NCBI RefSeq assembly: GCF_902459465.1
Contig: NC_047066.1
Location: 4,376,377 to 4,440,376 of the forward strand
Length of the DNA stretch: 64,000 nucleotides
Reading direction: 5' to 3'
Source: Asterias rubens
Taxonomy: Eukaryota; Echinodermata; Asteroidea; Forcipulatida; Asteriidae
Part shown: positions 44,490-53,659 of the stretch, piece by piece
Layout of the letters: every line of letters begins with the position of its first letter
Position numbering within the stretch: position 1 is the stretch's first letter
The notes under the pieces: model-generated
Database searches by the model: none
The model's input: only the letters and a program-made list of their open reading frames with translations
What the model was told of the DNA's origin: nothing
Program-made: the position numbers and the translations under genes

Positions 44490-44615
44490 TTTCTTTATTC
44501 TACTACCGCAGAGTTGATTATCGGATGTTCGGGAGACTTCTCAGTTCTGAAAAGAACTGTCCTGCTTTTGAACTACTACCCGGAAGGTATAGAAATAGGC
44601 TGGGACTACTTCCTT
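44490..44615 (+). other. Structured sequence related to 27700-27835
   Basis: GGATGTTCGGGAGACTTCTC, then a 7-bp stem CAGTTCT-gaaa-AGAACTG, then TCCTGCTTTTGAACTACTAC and CCGGAAGGTA. See the other copy for the compensating stem difference. Not identified. Confidence 0.3.
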
Positions 44616-44791
44616 CAGGTATTGCTGTTGTGCAGTCTCCAGGGGAACCTCACCTCAGGATTGGTTCCTTATACTTGCCATGATTCAGTATGTATCAACC
44701 ATTGTTCCGCAGATTTGCGTTGCCTAATAATTGAAGCATGACCTTGCACTAACTGATAAGGCTATTTGCGGTGCCACTGATTTAATCACTT

Positions 44792-46543
44792 TCATAATGG
44801 AGCCTGCTCAATAGTGTCCATGTACTTCAACCAGTCGGGTGTTAAGAACAAATATTCATCAACCTCGGAGCTTGGGCTAGGCGTAAGTTGGAGTTCTTTG
44901 TGCACAGTTAACGGACAGGCCACAGTGGAGTGTTTTGCTTCGGGAGCCTTCACAGTCTTTGTATAAGCGGATGAGCGGTACTTTGCATCTCTGCCAGCGA
45001 GGATCTCCTCTATCTCTGAGACCTTTAGAAGAGTAATGCTGCTGGGAAGTCCATGTTTGTAGAGACCTTAAAATAAAAAACAACATTGTAATTGTAAGGC
45101 GATTTTTAGCCAGGTGGTGGTGGTGAATATGTAGGGAAGGTGGACACTGGCCTCGATAATGAGAACGAAAATGTTAACAATGCACACCCTTGATTAGTTA
45201 ATTAAGCGTATGAGTATTCTGCATGAAGCAATTCAACCAAAAGAATGCGCTCTCTTTGCACCCTGATTGTGATCGTTTTCGTTATCGCTGCAGTCTAAAC
45301 GACAAGATGGTACAAAGCATCAATTAATGGCCAAATTATTGCAAGCCAGGAACTAGGCCACGCATGACCTCCAATGCCCCATGTCTTGGCCTTGTTGCCC
45401 CTTTAAGAGTTTCCCTATGACTGTAAGAAATGCCTTTGTAAGGTGAAAATGGAAGTGCCCTTTGTAAAATGAAAATGGGCATGCGCTACAAAACAGCTTG
45501 GTTGAATTTATTTTAAGACACTGGATACTATTGGTAATGTCAAAGACCATTCTTCTCTCTTGGTGTATCTCAACATAATATGCATAAAATGACAAACCTG
45601 TAAAATGTTTAAGCTCAATTGGTCGTTGAAGTTGTGCGATAATAATGAAAAAAATAACAATTTAACACCCTTGTCACACGAAGTTGCTTTCAAGACCTTA
45701 AAATCTAATTCTGAGGTCTCAAAATCAAATTCATGGAAAATTACTTCTTTTTCAAAAACTATCTTACTTCAGAGGAGGGTTACGTTATCGCAACTACTTC
45801 AGAGGGAGCCGTTTCTCACAATTTTTTTATAATATCAACAGCTCCCCATTTCTTAACCAAGTGGGCCTAAGGTTTTATGCTAATAACTATTTTGAGTAAT
45901 TACCAATAGTGTCCACTGCCTATAATGGTTATACTTTCTAGGTCACTTACGTCGATGTGCTGTCTTGGCTATTAAACAACGTTGTTCTCTTGTTGGTTTC
46001 TTTCTCCTAAGAAGAGGATACCTTTTGTAGACTCCGCCAGCCATCATGTCCAGATACCACCCCACCTGCAAACCACCAAAAAAAAAATAACTTTGTCAAT
46101 GTTTGGCTTCCAGAGCCAGAGGATTTTTTTCAGGGAAATTATAGTATACAGGCAGAAATTCATGGTCCAAGATTTTCAAAATACACTCAATATTCGTATT
46201 ACAAATAATTGTTGTTATTAAAAATCGGCTGTTTTCGACAGGGTGCTAAATTTGTTTTTGTGCATGTCCCAAGTTTGCAGCAAGGTCCCGTAGTGATACA
46301 GCGCTGTACTCCATTTAGAAAAAAACACTCTCCCTCGGACCATGGCATTCACATTCACAACTGTAGACTGTACTGTACCATTTTACGAATCTCTTACTTT
46401 CTAATTGAACCGATGGTATGAATCGTACTTACCTCAGTACCTATCATATACCTTTTTCCACGTTCCTTAAACTGGAAAACATGTGGTTTTTTGCCGTAAG
46501 TTCGTGGAGGTACGGGAGCTGCCTCATCGCTGCCCTCCGCCAT
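44792..46543 (-). CDS. Short SMARCB1-like paralogue A, N-terminal domain only plus new tail
   Basis: Exons: 46543-46433, 46065-45951, 45066-44792 (TGA); 501 nt, 166 residues. Intron phases (0 and 1) and positions equal those of SMARCB1 exons 1-3. Exon 1 has [20 protein letters not shown] and RYMIGTE; exon 2 has VGWYLDMMAGGVYKRYPLLR, then RKKPTREQR; exon 3 has LPSSITLLKVSEIEEILAGR, DAKYR. After that SMARCB1 similarity ends and a tail of about 60 residues follows, finishing LFLTPDWLKYMDTIEQAPL. The SNF5 repeats are absent, so it cannot replace SMARCB1 in the remodeller core; a DNA-binding or competing role through the winged helix is conceivable but is inference. No stop or frameshift is present. 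Conserved leader motif at 46581-46595. Confidence 0.8.
45515..45924. mobile_element. Family B MITE inside paralogue A intron 2
   Basis: TTTTAAGACACTGGATACTA at the left and TGTCCACTGCCTATAA at the right, with a local duplication of AACTACTTCAGAGGGAGCCG. It ends 27 bp before exon 2's donor site. Confidence 0.65.
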
Positions 46544-46580
46544 CTCTTTCACGTTTTGTGCCTGATGGTGATTTACAGCA

Positions 46581-46595
46581 CGCCCTCTCGTGAAA
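46581..46595 (-). promoter_or_regulatory. Conserved leader motif, paralogue A
   Basis: TTTCACGAGAGGGCG, 38 bp before the ATG; identical to those before SMARCB1 and paralogue B. Confidence 0.5.
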
Positions 46596-46599
46596 CAGA

Positions 46600-47633
46600 A
46601 AAGGAGAAAACACAATGGTCGGGCCGGGTGGGGGCGGAACCACCTAAATCACAGTTTTCAAATAGTTCATAGTTCAATTTCAAGGTTTATTGTTCAATTC
46701 AACCATTTAAAATGACAAAATATAAAATTGAAGGAGACAAAACTTAAATAATAGATTAAAGTGGGGGAGTCCGCTGGCATTTAAGGAGTTCAAAACTCAT
46801 CACTTATGTCATGTTCATCCTCCATGCTTCCCTTGTATGTCTTTGTCTTATAGTCATGCTGATGGTCTTAGTAAACTATGCATTTTGTTTGTAGGCCTAT
46901 TCTCAGCTTGCATCATTGTATTTTCACTTATTTCTTCACAACTTGTTTCCCACCCTAAGCAGCGACCACACCACTACACAGCAGTACAAAATGCCATACA
47001 GTACAGTTTGTTAATCCTCAAATCAAAATATCAAAGATCTTGTTTCATGTTTATGCAACCGAAAACCATCAATGAATGTTTTGCATTTGAACAATGTTTT
47101 TAATTCTTAAAAGATTGAATTTGTTGCAAACTGACATACAAAATATTGCAAAGATGTAATATTTGCAATATTTTGTAGGTCAGTTTACAACAATGTCAAT
47201 AGTTTATACTTTTTAACTAAAATCTTTTACAATTTTATACAAATCTGTACATAATATTGATTTAATTGTAATTATTTTATATAACGTCCTTTACACTATG
47301 GGTTTTTGCCAATAAAATACTATAAATAAGTTGAACAAAATAAAAATTTCAGCCTAAAAAGACGTTTTAGCTATTTACATCATTTATGGTTGAACCTGTA
47401 AAAAAAAAAACATTTCAAGCTCCATGATGAACAGCCGCTTCCTGTGGCAGGTGGAAACTGTCACAATACGAGGCTCCACCATTGATGTCCTCACTCCGTC
47501 CATAAACCAGCAGTACATAAAATAATGGTTAATAGAGATATTCATAGAATATCTGCTAGCAGTGCTAGAGAATATCATTACATGGTGTTACCGCAAACCT
47601 TCGTAATTCCACCATGCAAAGTTTCAAATTCAC
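46600..47633. other. Spacer between the two short paralogues
   Basis: No gene recognised. A hairpin of about 33 bp per arm lies at 47117-47190: AACTGACATACAAAATATTG and its inverse around a short loop. Confidence 0.5.
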
Positions 47634-48177
47634 TTAAAGACACTGGACACTATTGGTAATTGTCAAAGACCAGTCTTCTCACTTGGTGTATCCAAACATA
47701 ATATGCACAAAATAACAACGGGTTGTTTTGAAACCTGTAAAATAAACTCACTTGGAGACTTTTAGGACGCTTGGTGGCAGCAGACTTACCAGGTGAAATC
47801 CATTGTTCTCGGTCATATGCGCACGCTCAGAACTACGTAAACAATGGGAATATACCTGGTAAGTCTGCTGCCACCTAGCGTCCAAAAGTCTCCCATTGGT
47901 CATCAAAGTTTCGTGAGAATAATGGAATAAAAAAAAACACCCTTGTCGCACCAGTTGTGTGCTTTTAGATGCTTGATTTCGAAACTTCAGCTGAGGTCTG
48001 AAAATCAATTCAATATTTTAGTGAGAAGTTAACTCTTTCTCAAAAACTACATTACTTCAGCTGTTTCTCACATTGTTTTATACAACCAACAGCTCTCCAT
48101 TACTAGTTACAGAGTAAGTTTTTATGCTAACAATTATTTTGAGTAATTACCAATAGTGTCCAGTGCCGGCCCTTTAA
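47634..48177. mobile_element. Family B MITE with nested family C palindrome
   Basis: Outer element TTAAAGACACTGGACACTAT to TGTCCAGTGCCGGCCCTTTAA. The nested palindrome is at 47754-47893, from GGAGACTTTTAGGACGCTTG to AGCGTCCAAAAGTCTCC. It breaks family B next to CATTGGTCATC, the same internal point as in the copy at 19336-19753. Confidence 0.7.
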
Positions 48178-48296
48178 GAAAAATATCGGCATAAAACCCA
48201 TGATATGATTTGTGACCAAATCATTAGTACTTAAAACAGACTAGATTTCAGGTCAATGTCAGGCAAAAATTAATTCAATATCAGGCATATTTGCTT

Positions 48297-48658
48297 TAAA
48301 GGCAGTGGACACTATTGGTAATTACTCAAAATAATTATTAGCATAAAACCTTTCTTGGTAACGAGTAATGGGGAGAGGTCGATGGTATAAAACATTGTGA
48401 GAAACAGCTCCATCTGAAGTGCCATAGTTTTCGAGAAAAAAGTAATTTTCCACGAATTTGATTTCGAGAAAATCATCCATCTAAACACACACAACTTCGT
48501 GTGACAAGGGTGTTTTCTTCTTTCATTATTATCTCGCAACTTTGATGACCGATTGAGCTCAAATTTTCACAGGTTTGTTATTTTATGCATAATGTTTGAG
48601 ATACACCAACTGTGAAGGCTAGTCTTTGACAATTACCAATAGTGTCCACTGCCTTTAA
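48297..48658. mobile_element. Palindromic MITE, family B
   Basis: TTTAAAGGCAGTGGACACTA to TGTCCACTGCCTTTAA; well preserved and close in sequence to the copy at 37671-38057, with a small deletion in the central palindrome. Confidence 0.7.
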
Positions 48659-48699
48659 TTAATTCTACTTGAGTTGTATAACCTAGCAGGCTGATATTT

Positions 48700-49016
48700 A
48701 GGGTTTCCATAGAAATTGAACCCGGAGAACGCTGAGTTCGGCCGTCCTCTGTTGGCGTGACATATCGATAAAACGCAATACGCATGTATGGCAAAATGAT
48801 CATCACGTGACACGCGTGTATGGCAAATTGAGCATACGTGACACGCGTGTATGGCAAAATGGCAGCGCACATAGACCGTTCCCATGTTTTCATTGGTCAA
48901 TGTGACGTCTACTGTATGGCAAAATAATTTGCATACACGCGAACAAAAATGGCATATGCGAGTCCATAAAAATAGTCACACAACGAAACCGTATCCACAG
49001 TGACACACTTAGCATT
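48700..49016. mobile_element. Palindromic MITE, family G
   Basis: TTTCCATAGAAATTGAACCC then GGAGAACGCTGAG at the left, CACTTAGCATTCTATTTCTC at the right. The arms contain ACGCGTGTATGGCAAA in several copies. Confidence 0.55.
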
Positions 49017-49143
49017 CTATTTCTCTGCGGTTCCAAATACTTGTCACTGTCCAGTAGTAATATCCATCAATGCACTGAAAGCCTGGAAATTGCATTGATT
49101 ACAGATGAATATTGCGGTGCCAGAGAATTAATCACTGTCATAA

Positions 49144-49397
49144 TAGACTTGTGGACAGGTCTTTAAATGTCTGTCGTGGTGATAGCGTTCCGACTCTATT
49201 CCGAATCTCCCTGCAATTCCTGCGGTATTCTCGTGAGACTGCTGCCCCCACGAGTCTACTGCTCTCATGACTACAGTCCAATGGGGAGTAGAAGTGGGCA
49301 ACCAGCAGCTTGCCCGAGAGTAGTGATCTCGCGAGAGCACCACCAAAACTTGACTATCTCAGCGCGGCAGACCACTAACAACCTGTCCACAAGTCTA
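49144..49397. mobile_element. Palindromic MITE, family H, next to paralogue B stop codon
   Basis: TAGACTTGTGGACAGGTCTT at the left and ACCTGTCCACAAGTCTA at the right. Sequence either side matches the uninterrupted 3' flank of paralogue A (GCGGTGCC, TTAATCACT, TCATAATGG), with TCATAAT present on both sides. The element therefore inserted after the two paralogues separated. Confidence 0.7.
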
Positions 49398-49400
49398 CTA

Positions 49401-50703
49401 TCATAATGGAGCCTGCTCAATAGTGTCCATGTACTTCAAACAGTCGGGTGTTAAGAACAAAAATTCATTATTCTCAGAGCTTGCACTGGTCAAAAGTTGG
49501 CATTCTTGTGGCAAAATCAAAGGAGAGGGTAGAGATGAGTGTTTTGAAGGAGCTTTCAAGGTCTTTTTGGCTTTCATAGCCTTGTTGGTTTTCACAGTAT
49601 ATCTGGTTTTCACCCTCTTTCTGGCTTTCACAGTCTTTTTGGCTTTCACCGTCTTTTTGGCTCCCCGGTACTTTACATCTCGGCCCTCGACTATCTCCTC
49701 AATTTCTGTAGCCTTCACGAGAGTAACGAAGTAGGGAAGGTTGTGACTGTCGGGACCTGAACAACAAAAAATACAATTGCAACATGATTTTTCTTACCTT
49801 TACTCATTTCTCAAAAACTACAGCACCTAAGTTAGTAACATTTTCATGGAAGCTTTGTACTAAGTTCAATGTAAATCTGTGAACATTAGAAAAAAAGTGA
49901 AAAGACCCTTTAACAAATTAATTCAACTTTCTGGGTCACTTACAAATACAATCCAGAATCTTGAGTAACATCTTGCGCTCTGTTGCTGATGTCACTTTTC
50001 TCCAGAGCAAGGGAAACCTTTTGTAGATTGAGCCACTGTAAATGCCGAGATAATCACCGACCTGTGAAACATTTTTTGAATATTTTTTTTACTCTTGAAC
50101 ATTTAATTGTTGTCCCCAAATAAAAATGACAACGTAACCCTGACAGCGAGAGGAGGCCTCCTCCTGACGGCGGGAGGAGGGTCACATTATCGCAACTAAT
50201 GTCACACTCACCATGCTCACACAACTATTCAAAAATAGTGTTGAACTTGAAGAATTAGTTTTATTAAAAAGTTATTTTAAAAAAACAACTTTTGAAAGAA
50301 AGTTTACAAAAATGTTGAATTTATTTTAGTCAGAGAACATGGAGGTAGAAATAGACCTGCATGTATGCGAGGTTTGTTTATCAACAACAGGCCCTCAGCT
50401 CCCACAACCCACCGCGTGTTTCATGCACAAACACAACAACAACAAAACAAAACACAACACAATCAATCCTCCTTCAATTTCAATGCCAAACAAAAAGACA
50501 ATCCCTATATTTAAGTTAGGCCCAATGCCCATATAATAATACGATGTATGATGACACTTGAGCGGCTTACCTACCTCAGAACCTATCATAAATTTGTTTG
50601 TATCATCTACAACATTATCCAGACGCAAAACTCGTGGTTTTTTGCCGTAAGTTGGGCGACGCACGGGGGCTTTGCCGGTCTCACTTTTTATTTTGGCTGC
50701 CAT
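49401..50703 (-). CDS. Short SMARCB1-like paralogue B, N-terminal domain, basic repeat and shared tail
   Basis: Exons: 50703-50575, 50061-49944, 49756-49401 (TGA); 603 nt, 200 residues. Phases equal those of SMARCB1 and paralogue A. Exon 1 has RRPTYGKKPRVLRLDNVVDD, TNKFMIGSE; exon 2 has VGDYLGIYSGSIYKRFPLLW, RKVTSATERK; exon 3 has VTLVKATEIEEIVEGRDVKY. A lysine-rich run of six hexamers (type KKTVKA) follows, then a tail ending LFLTPDCLKYMDTIEQAPL, nearly identical to paralogue A's. The donor at exon 1 reads GAG/GTAGGTAAGC, with a second GT four bases on. The start at 50703 fits the other copies. No SNF5 repeats are present. Function unknown; basic repeat suggests nucleic-acid contact (inference). 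Confidence 0.78.
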
Positions 50704-50739
50704 TTCTTTTTTGTTTGACACTTTTTATTTTGCAACGTA

Positions 50740-50754
50740 CGCCCTCTCGTGAAA
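50740..50754 (-). promoter_or_regulatory. Conserved leader motif, paralogue B
   Basis: TTTCACGAGAGGGCG, 37 bp before the ATG at 50703; third identical copy in the cluster. Confidence 0.5.
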
Positions 50755-51014
50755 TTATTTGGGGGGTGGGCGGGGTTTGGGGAGGATGGGGAGGAAGCCT
50801 AACAATAATATCAGAATTGTTCAGTAAACTTAAAACTGATGACATCGTTTATTGATACAAACTTCTTAAGTGCTTGACGCTGTTCAAGTGCGACATCAAC
50901 AAGTGCATCAACACAATGCAATGTGTTGGCCCAGTTTGCCAAAGTCATGCAAAAAGCGCGTGATGGCAAATTACGCGCGCCAAGTCATCATCTCCAGGTT
51001 TCATCCATCCCTCC

Positions 51015-51310
51015 ATGCTTTGGAGTCCTACATGGATGATCCATGTAGGACTCCAACATGGATGATCCATGTAGGACTCCAAAGCATGGAGGAATTTCTC
51101 TATGTCCAAAGGGTCTTGGTACTTTTTTTAGGACACAAAACACATTTTCCACAGATTTACATCAAATTCACCGCACATAGTTTGAAGATAATGATGGTAG
51201 AAAGCTTTCATTATACTTGCTGATGACAGTGCTCAGTAGTTGAGAAAGGAGTAAAACAAGTCATTAAAGATAACTTTCGTCTCACCTCGGGATACGAAAG
51301 CATTACGTAT
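51015..51310. repeat. Double hairpin and family A fragment
   Basis: At 51015-51092 CATGCTTTGGAGTCCTACAT is followed by GGATGATCC and its inverse, and the centre is itself repeated, giving a palindrome with a duplicated loop. A family A fragment follows at 51115-51310 (CACAGATTTACATCAAATTC, gagtaaaacaagtcatt). 50755-51014 and 51311-52599 hold no recognised gene. Confidence 0.5.
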
Positions 51311-52599
51311 TTATTTCGTGAAATTGTTTGACTAATTTCTCAATAGGTTGCTCAATTAGCCTATAGATGTAAAACAATTGTTTTTTTTTTTTTTCAAACT
51401 GGCCGTAGCATATGGCCGTAGTAGCCGCCTATAGCTATCAGCGCATTCGAGGAAGAGGGTGCCATAAACAACTTTCTGAGTTAATCAGAGGAAGGAAAAT
51501 ACACTTCCCCTCGGGCAAAACAACGTCATATCGACAACAAACAACACCAGGATGTTTGCAGCATGCAGCGGCAATAAAAACAGCTGCCCCCTCCGAGCTC
51601 CCACCCATCCACCACCCGCGCGCCCGCCCATAAAACAAAAGTTCGGAAGTTTCCACACCATACAAACTTTCCAAACAAAGGCCGTCTGCGCAGGTTCAAA
51701 GTTCAAAGTTTATAGTACTACTACAGTATCAATGCAGGCTTTACACACACCGCCGCCTCCCACTGAAAAATGTAAACACGCAGGGTTTTTAAAACCAGGA
51801 AGAAATTTCAGAACAAATAATTAAAGCTTTGAGCCAGTATAGAGTATACACAACACCAGGAAACTGTGACACAGGTAATAAATAGTATGCACTGAGCATG
51901 CTGCTGAGTGGCACTGACAGCACTTGTTTGTTTTATTGTAGGTCAGCATGAACGATACACCAACTATTGGTTTCAGCATGGAGGATAAATTGAGGTGTTT
52001 ATCACCATGGCATTCCTGGGTGTTTCTTGAATGTCTTCGTGAACTTTAGTGAAGCATGTTTGAAGTCATGTGCCACTTCAAGGTTACGTATTGCCTGGTT
52101 AGTGGATTGGCACCAAAGCACTTGTTTTGAAGCAATGTCCTGTTGCATTCTAGTTCTACATTTATTGTCGTTATTGTCCATGCAATTGTTTGGTGACTGC
52201 ACTATTTTGATCATTTCGTTCTTACTTTACAAATGGTCAAACAAACCCAAAGTCAAGGAACATTGGGTGTTTAGAAAAACATCAAAGTACACATCAAAGT
52301 ACTCACACACAAGAACAATATGAAGTTCAGAGTAACCCAGTAACACCGTCAACCCCATGTTGCGATAAAAAAAAATATAAAAAAATCCCATTGCATATAA
52401 AAATTATAACTTAAAAAGTGTCGGTGAACACTGCTGGTGATAGAATTTTTTCCCAACAATAACAACTCAAATTGTGTATTATAGGCCTAGAGTTACTTTT
52501 CGCTTTCAATAAAGTTAAGCCTGTAAGGTGATATTATCACCATATATGATATTTCCTTCCTCATTGTAATAATTATCAGTAATCCATGAAGAGATGCAT

Positions 52600-52997
52600 T
52601 ATTTAAAGGAACGTTACATATCTGTTAAGAAACACAAATCGTGGAGATCACAGATGTACTCAAACTTACACAGTCTAATGATGATGATAGTAAAAAAACA
52701 TCCCTTGAAATATTTCTGTCTGAAATTTCATATTTGATGAGAAATAAATAATCTAATTAATCGCTCAGTGAGCGTTTTATTCATTTTTGTTTGGCATCGA
52801 CGCAATGCAAAATCTGTAATTGGTAAAATCTGTAATTTTTTAGGTTTTCACTGTTTTTCTCTTGTGACCCATTTGGTTGATCGATCTAAGACTCTACAGG
52901 TTTGTCAGTTTATGTATAAAATGGTAGATTACATAAAGTGCTTACACTGCCAGCAACTTTTTTGCTAGCAAAACCGAGTCTGTAATGTTCCTTTAAG
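52600..52997. mobile_element. Palindromic MITE, family F
   Basis: TTAAAGGAACGTTACATATC at the left, GTCTGTAATGTTCCTTTAA at the right; internal ATGATGATGATAGTAAAAAA and GAGAAATAAATAATCT match the copy at 34138-34517. Confidence 0.65.
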
Positions 52998-53156
52998 AAA
53001 GGTAATGTAATTTGCAAAACACTTTACACTATAACATGCTGCAACTGCCAGTACCTAATCCGACCTCATTAGGTTTATGAAGATCCTACTAACTTGAGTT
53101 TCCAAAACATGCACTGTCATTTATAATTCTACCTTCGTTTGTACACTTCCACATAC

Positions 53157-53236
53157 CTCATCTGGTATTCCAGGGTCCAATGACGTTGTCATTTTTAGCA
53201 AGCGGTTGAGTGCTTCCAGGAATAAACATTGTTCAC
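53157..53236 (-). CDS. Candidate orphan exon, unknown gene
   Basis: An 80-nt stretch bounded by a good acceptor (CTATTTCCTGTTCAG) and donor (GAG/GTATGT). Only one frame is open, phase 1 to 0, reading EQCLFLEALNRLLKMTTSLD then PGIPDE. I do not recognise the family and found no partner exon on this strand between 50.7 and 57.7 kb. It may belong to a gene with long introns, or be a chance match. Confidence 0.25.
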
Positions 53237-53659
53237 CTGAACAGGAAATAGTGTCTAGTTAAATAGAACCCACTGGAGTGGTTTTCTTTTGCATTAGTGT
53301 CAGCGGACAGATAACATTTAACCATTGTTGGTGGAAGTTGTCACGGGTGATGTTGGTGTATAGTCCAACAGCGTTTGACATTTGCAACAGATTTTGACAA
53401 CCAAGCAACCACAAGTTTCAAACTGCAACGCAGGTTTTTGTTTTAAACCTGGGCATAGAATCCTATTTCTGAAAGTTTACATTGTTCTCTACGTATAACA
53501 ACACCAGCTGAATCTTGTGTCTTAAGACTTGCTGGCCTTCATAAAAGTTCAACTTGGCATAAACATTGAAAGCAGGAGTTTTATAAAAGATCAGTTTTAA
53601 GAAAGGCTTCAGATTTAGACAAGTTTTCTTTGTCTTTAGTATGCAACAGATTTGTCATT

